Of a DNA stretch of 64,000 nucleotides, positions 1-8,827 are shown one piece after another. The notes under the pieces were generated by a model. That model was given only the letters and a program-made list of their open reading frames with translations, had not been told where the DNA came from and ran no database searches. Position 1 is the first letter of the stretch; every line of letters starts with the position of its first letter. Source of the DNA: Streptococcus mitis (GTDB lineage Bacteria; Bacillota; Bacilli; Lactobacillales; Streptococcaceae); contig NZ_JPFW01000008.1 in the NCBI RefSeq assembly GCF_000722705.1, forward strand, positions 434,001 to 498,000. The letters are read 5' to 3'. A program made the translations under genes and the position numbers.

Positions 1-61
1 CATTCACTCCCCACTCCATATCCAAAACTTGTGAGTAATACTCGATTTTCATTACTGCCAT
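1..61 (-). CDS. estA: Tributyrin esterase EstA, N-terminal fragment (runs off window)
   Basis: Only the first 20 codons are inside the window. The reverse strand reads ATG at 61 and begins MAVMKIEYYSQVLDMEWGVN, which I recognise as the start of the streptococcal EstA family, serine esterases acting on short-chain acyl esters. A GAGGA ribosome site sits just upstream. It follows rnjB on the same strand after a gap of about 66 bases with no clear terminator, so co-transcription is likely. The catalytic residues lie outside the window, so the call rests on N-terminal similarity and gene order alone. Confidence 0.65.
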   Translation of the reverse strand, partial: MAVMKIEYYSQVLDMEWGVN

Positions 62-127
62 ATTTTTTCCTCTATTTTTCTATAAGAAAAAGCCGAAACT
101 CGACTTTCTCTCTATTTATTTTAACAA

Positions 128-1789
128 TTATTTCGCTTCCATGACTACTGGTAAAATAGCTGGACGACGTTTGGTTTGGTCAAAGAGATACTTGGTCAGA
201 TTATCACGAACCTTCCCTTTAAGATCTGCCCAGTCAAAATCATCTCCTTGAAGATAGTCTTCTACCGTTTGGTTAATCAATTCTGAACTTTCACGGAGAA
301 TATCGCGACTCTTCTTGAGATAAACAAATCCACGCGTATGAACACGAGCCTTGGCCACGATTTTCTTCTCACGACGGTTAACGGTAATTGCTACGATGAA
401 AATGCCATCCTCTGACAAGACCTTACGGTCACGAAGGACTACATTGCCAACATCACCGATGGCATTTCCATCAATCAAGACATCCCCTGCTGAAACTGCT
501 CCAGCTGGGACAAAGTCTCCATTCTCATAAGCCATGCTGGTTCCCTTTTTAGGGATAAAAATACGTTCTGGCAACATTCCAACTGCCATAGCAGCCTTAG
601 CATGGGCATCTAACTCACGGTATTCCCCTTGAATTGGGAAGAGATACTTAGGTTGCAAGAGATTAATCATCAACTGCAAATCACGCGCATTTCCATGACC
701 TGACACGCGCAAGCTTTGGGTGATCAGTTTGACAACCCCGCCAGCTTGGTAAATCATGTTTTCCACACGCGCCATAACTGCTTCTTTGGCGATAGATGGA
801 GTCGTTACGATATAGACTAGGTCACCGTCCTTGATTTCCACATAACGGTGGCGACCAATCGACATCTTGCGAAGACCATTGATAGGCTCACCCATACGAC
901 CTGTCTCAAGGATAATCAACTCATGGTCTTCAAAGCGAGACATATCTTTTGGCTTAATCAAAAGACTCTCGTTAGCTAGAGACAATTTCTTGAGACGAAT
1001 AGCAGTACGGACGATATTTTCAATATCAAACCCTGTCAAAACCACACGACGACCTGTCTCATCCGCAGCGTCAAACACCTGCTGGATACGAGAGAGGTTG
1101 CTGGCTACTGCTGCAACGATGATACGTCCCTCCCAGTCCGCAATGGTTTGGGTAATTTCATCCCCAACTTCACTTTCGCTAGCCACCTGAACATTGCTAT
1201 CTGCATTGGCTGAATCACTGAGCAGAGCTAAAACTCCGTCACGACCGATTTCTGCCAAACGAGCGAAGTCTGTCGCATAGGATTCACTAGCTGTCTGGTC
1301 AAATTTGAAGTCACCTGTATAAACGATACTACCTTCAGCTGTCTTCAAGACCACACCTAGACTTTCTGGAATAGAGTGGGTCGTACGGAAGAAGGACACC
1401 ACAGTCCCTCCAAAATCAATCTCCGAATCCTCATCGATGACATGGAAATCATTGAATTTCTTAACCGTATCATTTCCTTTAACAAAGAGTTTTGCCAACT
1501 CAATGGTCAACTCAGAGCCAAATACAGGTACCTTGGCTTCAGCCAAGAGATAAGGCAGAGCACCAATGGCATCCGCATGGCCGTGGGTCAAGAAGACCCC
1601 AGCGATACGGTCGCTATTTTCAAAAAGGTAGTCCATATTTGGAATAACGACGTCCACCCCTAGTTGTTCATTTTCAGGGTATTTCAGACCTGCATCCAAA
1701 ACGAAAATAGACCCATCGATTTCAGCGATATACATATTTTTCCCATTTTCACGTACACCACCAAGTGTTGTTAAACTGATATTACTCAT
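128..1789 (-). CDS. rnjB: Ribonuclease J2 (metallo-beta-lactamase/beta-CASP family)
   Basis: A 553-residue RNase J paralog. The N-terminal metallo-beta-lactamase domain carries HGHADA near residue 70 where active RNase J1 enzymes have HxHxDH, so the last metal-binding histidine is replaced by Ala. The beta-CASP part has VSGHGNARD near residue 360, and a C-terminal RNase J domain follows. This degenerate motif is typical of Firmicute RNase J2, which pairs with J1 in mRNA and rRNA processing and has weak catalysis of its own. The start at 1789 has a GGAGG-like site and is followed by the conserved SNISLTTLGGVRENGKN. The gene lies between recJ and estA on the same strand. Confidence 0.9.
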   Translation of the reverse strand: MSNISLTTLGGVRENGKNMYIAEIDGSIFVLDAGLKYPENEQLGVDVVIPNMDYLFENSDRIAGVFLTHGHADAIGALPYLLAEAKVPVFGSELTIELAKLFVKGNDTVKKFNDFHVIDEDSEIDFGGTVVSFFRTTHSIPESLGVVLKTAEGSIVYTGDFKFDQTASESYATDFARLAEIGRDGVLALLSDSANADSNVQVASESEVGDEITQTIADWEGRIIVAAVASNLSRIQQVFDAADETGRRVVLTGFDIENIVRTAIRLKKLSLANESLLIKPKDMSRFEDHELIILETGRMGEPINGLRKMSIGRHRYVEIKDGDLVYIVTTPSIAKEAVMARVENMIYQAGGVVKLITQSLRVSGHGNARDLQLMINLLQPKYLFPIQGEYRELDAHAKAAMAVGMLPERIFIPKKGTSMAYENGDFVPAGAVSAGDVLIDGNAIGDVGNVVLRDRKVLSEDGIFIVAITVNRREKKIVAKARVHTRGFVYLKKSRDILRESSELINQTVEDYLQGDDFDWADLKGKVRDNLTKYLFDQTKRRPAILPVVMEAK

Positions 1790-1864
1790 TTTTCCTCCGA
1801 AAGCTTAATTTATCTTGATTATAGGGTTGCTCACCCTTTTATTCTAAAAGCACTATTACTTTTA

Positions 1865-1976
1865 TACTCTTCGAAAATCTCTTCAAACCACGTCAGCTTC
1901 CATCTGCAACCTCAAAACAGTGTTTTGAGCAAGCTGCGGCTAGCTTCCTAGTTTGCTCTCTGATTTTCATTGAGTA
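1865..1976. repeat. BOX element, boxA-boxC form without boxB
   Basis: About 112 bp in the rnjB-recJ gap. It starts TACTCTTCGAAAATC and ends GATTTTCATTGAGTA, which are imperfect inverted termini. The left part continues as boxA (CTTCAAACCACGTCAGC). The right part carries the boxC hairpin TCAAAACAGTGTTTTGA followed by the GCTGCGGCTAGCTTCC segment. The middle piece normally holding the boxA end and boxB is missing. BOX elements are non-autonomous intergenic repeats of pneumococcus and close relatives. It lies upstream of rnjB and could affect that transcript. Confidence 0.85.
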
Positions 1977-2042
1977 TTAGCCGAATCTTTTCCTACCATT
2001 ATACCATTTTTTTGATGATTTTCAAAATGAAGATTTGTTTTC

Positions 2043-2069
2043 AAAAAAGAGCTGGTTGCCCAACTCTTT
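2043..2069 (-). terminator. Rho-independent terminator after recJ
   Basis: On the minus strand AAAGAGTTGG, a GCAA loop and CCAGCTCTTT form a 10-bp stem with one wobble, followed by a run of T. It lies 8 bases past the recJ stop. Confidence 0.8.
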
Positions 2070-2076
2070 CCTACGT

Positions 2077-4311
2077 CTACTCTTTTTCCATTAAAAAGTC
2101 ATAAATTTCTTGCACGGTACCCAGCGCCATCATTTCTTGGTCTTTAACGGTTTGTTTGAGATTTTGGTAAATCTGACTTTCTCCTATCTCTCTCTTTGGC
2201 GCTTCTTTATTGACTGTCATAACACCATCTTTGATCGTCACAAAGCCTAGTTCTTCGAATACTTGAATCATCTTGACCAGCAAGATTTGTTGAATATTAA
2301 GATAAGTAGCCAAATCCTTCAGCTTATAGCGAATATCAAACTCTGGAAACTGGTAAATGGTCTTGTACAATTTAGCAAACTGCTCTCTAGTCCCATAACC
2401 TGTCAGATAATAGGCCTTATCAATGTCATTTTTGAAATAGACCGCAGAGAAATGCTGTTCCTGAAAAATGGTCTTCAGAAGGGTAATATCCTCAGGAATT
2501 GTTTTCACAACAACCGTGTCACTAGTCGCTAAATCCGGCACTTCCCCAGCAAAATCCAAGACTGGAACTCCTTCTGGCAAGACTGCATTCTTCCCACGGA
2601 TGTTAAAGAGTTGAACCCCCTCCACACGCGCATCCACCATCATCAACTGGAGAGCAGTTTGGCCATTCCATTGGTTGACAGACAATTTGACTGCCAACTC
2701 TAGATTCTTGATTTGAGCAAATTCTGTTGCCCATCTACCTTGACCGAATGCCACCACTTCAAAACTAGCCTCACCCCTAGAGATTTTCAATTTGAGATGG
2801 GCATTGCCTGCCCCCATGGTACGGGCACTTTCGACCTGAAAATCCTTAATATAAAAGACAGGTTTCTGATTGTCCATGCCAAAAGGAGCTAAACGTTCAA
2901 AGTTCTTGACTGTTTCAAGGCTCAAAGTCTCCAAATCCAGCTCTTCATCTAGATTTAACTTATTTTTGCCACCAGCATCTGCACCTTTTTCACGGACATA
3001 ATCTTCCAAGACCTGAGATAAATCTGAAAGCTTCTCAACTTCCAGCGTCATACCTGCTGCACCTGCATGGCCTCCAAAGGCGATAAAGAGGTCTCGACGG
3101 GGATCTAGGGCTTCAAAAATATCGACTGCTTCCACACTACGAGCACTTCCCTTGGCACGACCGTCTTCTATATTAAGAACGATGACTGTCTGCCCCAGCT
3201 CTTCCAACAAACGACCAGCCACGATTCCTAGAACCCCAGGATTCCAGCCTTCCTTAGCCAAGACCTGCACCTTCTTCTCAGAATCCACCATGGTCTTAGC
3301 TTCTTCATAGATTAACTGAACGATTTCCTTGCGCTCTTCGTTTTTCTGATGAATCATGAGGGCAATCTCATGCGCTTCTTCATCATCAAATCCAGTCAGC
3401 AAATCGATGGCGGGATTGGGATCGTCCAAGCGCCCCAAGGCATTTAAACGAGGAGCAATCTGGAAGCCAACCGTTTCTTCTGTTACTTCGTTGGCAGCAA
3501 TCCCAGCCATATCTAGCATTTCTTGCAGACCGATGCGCTGAGTATGGTCCAACATTTCTAAACCATATTGAACCAAGATACGATTTTCATCCGTCAGGCT
3601 CACCATATCGGCAATAGTTCCGATAGCGACCAAGTCAAGCAGTTCCACTTGCACTTCTTCTAAAAGGGCACAAGCCAGCTTGAAGGCCACTCCACAACCA
3701 GCCAAATATTTGAAAGGATAGTCCGCATCTGGATGTTCAGGATGGACAATCGCATAGGCATCTGGCAGGGTTTCAGGCATGGAATGGTGGTCGGTCACAA
3801 TGACATCCACTCCCATAGACTGGGCGAGTTCAATCGCCTCATGACCCGCAACCCCATTATCCACTGTCACTATCAAGGAAATCCCTTCTTGCTCGATAAA
3901 GTATTTATAGACACTGGCATTAGGTCCATAGCCATCAGTGAAACGATTTGGCAAGTAAACACGGCACTCAGCACCAAGCTGTTCCAAACTTTCCTTCACA
4001 ATCGAAGCCGAAGTCATGCCATCCGCATCGTAGTCTCCATAAACGAGAATACTTTCCCCTTCTTCAATGGCCTGACGAATCCGTTCCACTGCCTTGTCCA
4101 TATCATGGAGCAGATAAGGGTCGTGCAAGTCCTCCAAGGAAGGTTCTAAAAACTTCTTCAGACTTTCTTGGTCCTGAATCCCTCTCTCAAATAATAACCG
4201 AGCCACCTCAGGACCCAATCCAGCCTTCTTGGCTATCTTTGTAAAATCCGCATCTTCTACCTGCGGGGCAAACTGCCATTCATAAGTAGGTGTTATCAAA
4301 AAGACATCCAC
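2077..4311 (-). CDS. recJ: Single-stranded-DNA-specific exonuclease RecJ
   Basis: A 744-residue RecJ, a 5'-3' single-strand exonuclease of recombination and repair. Motifs in order: YGDYDADG near 90 (metal binding, DHH motif I), TVDN near 150, VTDHH near 172 (the DHH signature), and FGGHAGAAG near 407 (DHHA1). An OB-like domain and a Firmicute-specific C-terminal extension follow. The ATG at 4311 gives MDVFLITPTYEW. A TTG four codons later gives the more conserved start ITPTYEW, so the true protein may be 740 residues. It has its own terminator and is divergent from the amino-acid ABC operon. Confidence 0.95.
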   Translation of the reverse strand: MDVFLITPTYEWQFAPQVEDADFTKIAKKAGLGPEVARLLFERGIQDQESLKKFLEPSLEDLHDPYLLHDMDKAVERIRQAIEEGESILVYGDYDADGMTSASIVKESLEQLGAECRVYLPNRFTDGYGPNASVYKYFIEQEGISLIVTVDNGVAGHEAIELAQSMGVDVIVTDHHSMPETLPDAYAIVHPEHPDADYPFKYLAGCGVAFKLACALLEEVQVELLDLVAIGTIADMVSLTDENRILVQYGLEMLDHTQRIGLQEMLDMAGIAANEVTEETVGFQIAPRLNALGRLDDPNPAIDLLTGFDDEEAHEIALMIHQKNEERKEIVQLIYEEAKTMVDSEKKVQVLAKEGWNPGVLGIVAGRLLEELGQTVIVLNIEDGRAKGSARSVEAVDIFEALDPRRDLFIAFGGHAGAAGMTLEVEKLSDLSQVLEDYVREKGADAGGKNKLNLDEELDLETLSLETVKNFERLAPFGMDNQKPVFYIKDFQVESARTMGAGNAHLKLKISRGEASFEVVAFGQGRWATEFAQIKNLELAVKLSVNQWNGQTALQLMMVDARVEGVQLFNIRGKNAVLPEGVPVLDFAGEVPDLATSDTVVVKTIPEDITLLKTIFQEQHFSAVYFKNDIDKAYYLTGYGTREQFAKLYKTIYQFPEFDIRYKLKDLATYLNIQQILLVKMIQVFEELGFVTIKDGVMTVNKEAPKREIGESQIYQNLKQTVKDQEMMALGTVQEIYDFLMEKE

Positions 4312-4412
4312 TCTTTCTAAGAATTCTATTGCTTCATTATAACATGATTTAGGCTTTTTCTCTATCCAGATTGCTTTTTTATAAAATTTTAATGAATTTT
4401 TTCAGATATGAT

Positions 4413-4441
4413 TTGACAAGGCCATTCTTTTGGTGTAGAAT
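4413..4441 (+). promoter_or_regulatory. Promoter of the amino-acid ABC operon
   Basis: TTGACA at 4413-4418, a 17-base spacer and TAGAAT at 4436-4441. This is a near-consensus sigma-A promoter 35 bases before the first gene, which has an AAAGGAG ribosome site. Confidence 0.85.
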
Positions 4442-4475
4442 CGTGTTATAAAATCTAACACAAAGGAGATTCTTT

Positions 4476-5234
4476 ATGGCTTTAGTAGAATTTGAACACG
4501 TCGAAAAATATTACGGAGACTACCACGCACTCCGTGATATCAATCTCCGTTTTGAAAAAGGACAAGTTGTTGTCCTCCTTGGCCCTTCTGGTTCTGGGAA
4601 ATCCACTCTGATCCGTACCATCAATGGTTTAGAGGCTGTCGACAAGGGAAGTCTTCTAGTCAACGGTCACCAAGTTGCTGGTGCCAGCCAGAAAGATTTA
4701 GTGCCTCTTCGCAAGGAAGTCGGCATGGTTTTCCAGCATTTCAACCTCTACCCACACAAAACAGTGTTAGAAAACGTAACACTCGCACCCATAAAAGTTC
4801 TAGGAATTGATAAAAAAGAAGCTGAAAAGACAGCCCAAAAATATCTGGAATTTGTAAATATGTGGGACAAGAAAGATTCTTATCCAGCCATGCTTTCTGG
4901 TGGACAAAAACAACGGATTGCCATCGCACGCGGACTCGCCATGCATCCTGAGCTACTCCTCTTTGATGAACCAACATCTGCTCTTGACCCTGAAACCATC
5001 GGCGACGTTCTGGCTGTTATGCAAAAATTGGCGCATGAGGGTATGAATATGATTGTCGTTACCCATGAAATGGGCTTTGCCCGTGAAGTTGCTGACCGCA
5101 TCATCTTTATGGCTGACGGAGAAGTTTTGGTGGATACGACAGATGTCGATGACTTTTTCGACAATCCAAGCGAGCCTCGTGCCCAACAATTCCTCAGCAA
5201 AATTATCAACCATGAAAGTGACAAAGTCAAATAA
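4476..5234 (+). CDS. Polar amino-acid ABC transporter, ATP-binding protein (GlnQ type)
   Basis: A 252-residue ABC ATPase of the polar amino-acid uptake family. It has Walker A GPSGSGKST near 37-45, the Q-loop in VFQHFNLYPHKT, signature LSGGQKQR near 138, Walker B LLLFDEPTSALD near 160 and the H-loop THEMGF near 198. It is the first gene of a four-gene operon (ATPase, binding protein, two permeases) with short gaps and strong ribosome sites. The sequence does not fix the substrate; glutamine, glutamate or a related amino acid is likely. The order matches a pneumococcal block next to recJ. Confidence 0.92.
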   Translation: MALVEFEHVEKYYGDYHALRDINLRFEKGQVVVLLGPSGSGKSTLIRTINGLEAVDKGSLLVNGHQVAGASQKDLVPLRKEVGMVFQHFNLYPHKTVLENVTLAPIKVLGIDKKEAEKTAQKYLEFVNMWDKKDSYPAMLSGGQKQRIAIARGLAMHPELLLFDEPTSALDPETIGDVLAVMQKLAHEGMNMIVVTHEMGFAREVADRIIFMADGEVLVDTTDVDDFFDNPSEPRAQQFLSKIINHESDKVK

Positions 5235-5244
5235 GGAGGCGCCT

Positions 5245-6039
5245 ATGAAAAAGAAATTCTTTTTATCAGCATTATTGATTAGCCTTTTCGGCCTTACTAC
5301 TGCAAAACCAGTTCAGGCTGATACTAGTGTCGCAGATATTCAAAAGAGAGGCGAGCTAGTTGTTGGTGTCAAACAAGACGTTCCTAATTTTGGTTACAAG
5401 GACCCCAAGACAGGGACTTATTCTGGTATCGAAACTGACTTGGCCAAGATGGTTGCAGATGAGCTCAAGGTCAAGGTTCGCTATGTGCCTGTTACCGCGC
5501 AAACCCGTGGCCCCCTTCTAGACAATGAACAGGTCGATATGGATATCGCGACCTTTACCATCACAGACGAGCGCAAAAAACTCTATAACTTTACCAGTCC
5601 CTACTACACGGACGCTTCTGGCTTTTTGGTCAATAAATCTGCCAAGATCCAAAGCATTGAGGATCTAAATGGTAAAACCATCGGAGTTGCCCAAGGTTCC
5701 ATTACTCAGCGCTTGATTACTGAACTGGGTAAAAAGAAAGGTCTAACCTTTAAATTCGTCGAACTTGGTTCCTACCCAGAATTGATCACTTCCCTTCACG
5801 CCCATCGTATCGATGCATTTTCCGTTGACCGCTCGATTCTATCTGGCTACATCAGCAAACGGACAGTACTACTGGACGATAGTTTCAAGCCATCTGACTA
5901 CGGTATCGTTACCAAGAAATCAAATACAGAGCTCAACGACTATCTTGATAACTTGGTTACTAAATGGAGCAAGGATGGTAGTTTGCAAAAACTTTATGAT
6001 CGTTACAAGCTCAAACCATCTAGCCATACTGCAGATTAA
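5245..6039 (+). CDS. Amino-acid ABC transporter, extracellular substrate-binding protein
   Basis: The start at 5245 (ATG after AAGGAGG) gives 264 residues; the longer open frame upstream only reads through the ATPase gene in another frame. Residues 1-25 are a signal peptide (MKKKFFLSALLISLFGL, then a small-residue VQA cleavage motif). There is no cysteine, so no lipobox, which is unusual for a Gram-positive binding protein. The mature part is a family 3 solute-binding protein: GELVVGVKQDVPNFG, then YSGIETDLAKM and the DIATFTITDERK region. It would feed the two permeases encoded next. Confidence 0.92.
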   Translation: MKKKFFLSALLISLFGLTTAKPVQADTSVADIQKRGELVVGVKQDVPNFGYKDPKTGTYSGIETDLAKMVADELKVKVRYVPVTAQTRGPLLDNEQVDMDIATFTITDERKKLYNFTSPYYTDASGFLVNKSAKIQSIEDLNGKTIGVAQGSITQRLITELGKKKGLTFKFVELGSYPELITSLHAHRIDAFSVDRSILSGYISKRTVLLDDSFKPSDYGIVTKKSNTELNDYLDNLVTKWSKDGSLQKLYDRYKLKPSSHTAD

Positions 6040-6051
6040 GGAGGACACCCT

Positions 6052-6729
6052 ATGACAGATTTATCATCTTGGACAGCCTATTTTCAGGATTTTGGACAAT
6101 TTTTCAATGGTTTCCTCTTCACCCTTGCCCTAGCAATCGGATCCCTTATCCTAGCCATGGTTTTGGGCATCTTCTTTGGAGCCATGTCAAGCAGCAAACG
6201 TCCTATTTTGCGTATTTTAGCTCGCGTCTTTGTCGAATTTTATCAAAACACTCCCCTCTTGGTGCAGTTTGTTATCGTTTTTTATGGTCTACCTCTTATC
6301 AGTGACCATATCATCATGATTCCGATTTATTGGACGGCTGTTCTCTGCGTGGGTCTCTATCACGGCGCCTATATCGCCGAGGTGATTCGCTCAGGCATTC
6401 AGTCTATTCCTAGCGGTCAAATGGAGGCTGCCTTGTCACAAGGATTTACCTATATCAGTGCCATGCGCTTGATTATCTTACCTCAGGCCTTTCGTATCAT
6501 TCTCCCTCCTTTGACCAACCAAATCGTCAACCTCATCAAGAACACCTCGACAGTCGCTATCATTTCTGGAGTGGACTTGATGTTTGTGACCAAGTCCTGG
6601 TCAGCTCTTAACGGAAACTACATTCCAGCCTTTCTAGGCGCTGCCCTGCTCTACTTTTCTCTTTGCTTCCCTGTTGCCCAGTTTGGTCGCAAGATGGAGC
6701 AAGCCAACAAAAAAGCCTATTCACTTTAG
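6052..6729 (+). CDS. Amino-acid ABC transporter permease (HisM/GlnP family), first subunit
   Basis: A 225-residue inner-membrane permease with about five hydrophobic segments. The C-terminal half carries the ATPase-contacting EAA-type loop (EAALSQGFTYISAMRLIILP near 125-145), as expected for the polar amino-acid family. An AAGGAGG-like ribosome site precedes ATG 6052, 12 bases after the binding-protein stop. It likely forms a heterodimer with the next permease. Confidence 0.92.
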   Translation: MTDLSSWTAYFQDFGQFFNGFLFTLALAIGSLILAMVLGIFFGAMSSSKRPILRILARVFVEFYQNTPLLVQFVIVFYGLPLISDHIIMIPIYWTAVLCVGLYHGAYIAEVIRSGIQSIPSGQMEAALSQGFTYISAMRLIILPQAFRIILPPLTNQIVNLIKNTSTVAIISGVDLMFVTKSWSALNGNYIPAFLGAALLYFSLCFPVAQFGRKMEQANKKAYSL

Positions 6730-6738
6730 GAGGTTACT

Positions 6739-7398
6739 ATGGAATCCATTTTAGAAGTTTTGACCCCAGATAACCTAATCTTTATCTTTAAAGGATTTGG
6801 CTTGACCCTCTACATTTCTCTGATTGCCATCGTCCTCTCTACACTTATCGGTACAGTTCTAGCGGTCATGAGAAATGGGAAAAATCCTATCTTGCGTATT
6901 ATTTCCAGCATTTACATCGAATTTGTACGTAATGTTCCCAACCTTCTCTGGATTTTCACTATCTTTTTAGTGTTCAAGATGAAGTCCACTCCAGCTGGTA
7001 TCACTGCCTTTACTCTCTTTACCTCAGCAGCCTTGGCTGAGATTATCCGAGGCGGCCTCAATGCCGTGGACAAGGGGCAGTACGAAGCAGGAATGTCACA
7101 AGGATTTACTTCTGCACAAATCCTCTACCACATCATTCTTCCACAAGCTATTCGTAAAATGCTGCCAGCCATCATTTCTCAGTTTGTGACCGTGATTAAG
7201 GATACCAGTCTGCTTTACTCTGTTATCGCCCTACAAGAACTCTTTGGAGCCAGCCAAATTCTCATGGGCCGTTATTTCGAACCAGAGCAGGTCTTCAGTC
7301 TTTATATCCTGATTGCCCTCATCTACTTCAGCTTTAACCTAGCAATCTCTAGCCTGTCACATATGCTAGCAAAACGTTGGCAACAAGCTGCAGAATAA
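6739..7398 (+). CDS. Amino-acid ABC transporter permease, second subunit
   Basis: A 219-residue permease paralogous to its neighbour. It has the same topology and an EAGMSQGFTSAQILYHIILP loop near 115-135. A TAGGAGG site overlaps the stop of the first permease gene, so the two are translationally coupled. It is the last gene of the operon, followed within 10 bases by a terminator. Confidence 0.92.
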   Translation: MESILEVLTPDNLIFIFKGFGLTLYISLIAIVLSTLIGTVLAVMRNGKNPILRIISSIYIEFVRNVPNLLWIFTIFLVFKMKSTPAGITAFTLFTSAALAEIIRGGLNAVDKGQYEAGMSQGFTSAQILYHIILPQAIRKMLPAIISQFVTVIKDTSLLYSVIALQELFGASQILMGRYFEPEQVFSLYILIALIYFSFNLAISSLSHMLAKRWQQAAE

Positions 7399-7404
7399 AA
7401 ACAG

Positions 7405-7431
7405 CTCTCCAAGTACATTGGAGAGTTTTTT
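7405..7431 (+). terminator. Terminator of the amino-acid ABC operon
   Basis: CTCTCCAA (7405-7412), a five-base loop and TTGGAGAG (7418-7425) form a perfect 8-bp stem followed by six T. Confidence 0.92.
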
Positions 7432-7460
7432 GATGAGAGTAGATATTTATAGACCTCAAT

Positions 7461-7489
7461 TTGACACCATACTTTTTCTATGATAAAAT
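7461..7489 (+). promoter_or_regulatory. Promoter of the NADPH oxidase gene
   Basis: TTGACA at 7461-7466, a 17-base spacer and TAAAAT at 7484-7489 with an extended TGA just before it. The consensus is very good, so the interrupted gene downstream is probably still transcribed. Confidence 0.85.
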
Positions 7490-7523
7490 GTAACAAATTT
7501 ATTTACAACAAATCGAAATCTAA

Positions 7524-8732
7524 ATGAAATGGAATTTTTTTATGAAATCACTCAAAGGAATACTCTTTATCATAGCTAGTTTTATCTTGACTATGTTGAC
7601 TTGGATGAACACTTCTCCCCAATTCATGATCCCAGGACTAGCTTTAACAAGCCTATCACTGACTTTTATTCTAGCCACTCGTCTCCCACTACTAGAAAGC
7701 TGGTTTCACGGTTTGGAGAAGGTCTATACTGTCCACAAATTCACAGCCTTTCTCTCCATTATCCTACTAATCTTTCATAACTTCAGTATGGGCGGTTTGT
7801 GGGGCTCTCGCTTAGCCGCTCAGTTTGGCAATCTTGCTCTCTATATCTTTGTCAGCATCATCCTTGTCGCCTATTTAGGAAAATACATCCAATACGAAGC
7901 TTAGCGATGGATTCACCGCCTAGTTTACCTAGCCTATATTTTTGGACTCTTTCATGTCTACATGATCATGGGCAATCACCTCCTCACATTCAGTCTCCTA
8001 AGTTTTCTTGTTGGTAGCTATTCCCTTTTAGGCTTGCTAGCTGGTTTTTATATTATTTTTCTATATCAAAAGATTGGCTTCCCCTATCTAGGGAAAATTA
8101 CCCATCTCAAACGCTTAAATCACGATACTAGAGAAATTCAAATCCATCTTAGCAGACCTTTCAACTATCAATCAGGTCAATTTGCCTTTCTAAAGATTTT
8201 CCAAGAAGGCTTTGAAAGTGCTCCACATCCCTTTTCTATCTCAGGCGGTCACGGCCAAACTCTTTACTTTACTGTCAAAAATTCAGGCGACCATACCAAG
8301 AATATCTATGACAATCTTCAAGTCGGCAGCAAAGTAAGCGTAGATAGAGCTTACGGGCACATGATTATCAACCAAGGACGAGAAAATCAGGTTTGGATTG
8401 CTGGAGGTATTGGGATTACCCCCTTCATCTCTTACATCCGTGAACATCCTATTTTGGATAAACAGGTTCACTTCTACTATAGCTTCCGTGGTGAGGAAAA
8501 TGCAGTCTATCTAGATTTACTCCGTGACTATGCTCAGAAAAATCCTAATTTTGAACTCCATCTAGTAGACAGTAGGAAAGATGGCTATCTTAATTTTGAT
8601 CAAGAAGAAGTACCCGAACATGCAAGCGTCTATATGTGTGGTCCTCTTTCTATGATGAAGTCACTTGCCAAACAGATTAAGAAACAAAATCCAAAAGCAG
8701 AGCTTATTTACGAAGGATTCAAGTTCAAATAA
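7524..8732 (+). pseudogene. SpNOX-type NADPH oxidase (ferric-reductase domain + FAD/NAD(P)H domain), amber-interrupted
   Basis: Two open frames (7524-7904 and from 7905 on) are in the same reading frame and separated only by TAG at 7902-7904; together they give about 402 codons. The first part has membrane helices with one histidine pair, H71 and H85, spaced like heme ligands. The second resumes RWIHRLVYLAYIFGLFHVYM with the second pair (H131, H144). Then come HPFSIS (FAD binding), GGIGITPF (NAD(P)H binding) and CGPLSM. This order is the prokaryotic NOX fold described in S. pneumoniae (SpNOX). A TGG to TAG change would explain the stop. ATG 7542 is an alternative start; neither start has a strong ribosome site. 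ATG 7962 could restart a piece lacking the first helices, which would not bind both hemes. Confidence 0.8.
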
Positions 8733-8743
8733 CCACTCATACT

Positions 8744-8769
8744 CTCCTGGAATTTCCCAGGAGTTTTTT
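8744..8769 (+). terminator. Terminator after the NADPH oxidase gene
   Basis: CTCCTGG (8744-8750) and CCAGGAG (8757-8763) form a 7-bp stem with a six-base loop, followed by six T. Confidence 0.9.
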
Positions 8770-8782
8770 CTATTCAATCGCC

Positions 8783-8814
8783 AAAAAACACCGCCAGATT
8801 TCTAGCAGTGTTTT
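8783..8814 (-). terminator. Terminator after msmK
   Basis: On the minus strand AACACTGCTAG, a short loop and CTGGCGGTGTT pair with two wobbles, followed by a T run. It lies 14 bases past the msmK stop. Confidence 0.75.
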
Positions 8815-8827
8815 GATTTTCTTTATC

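Noticed and set aside
1865-1976. The inverted-terminus repeat as a RUP element
   Set aside because: The left end continues as boxA (the region around the BOX typing-primer site) and the right part is boxC, so BOX fits better than RUP.
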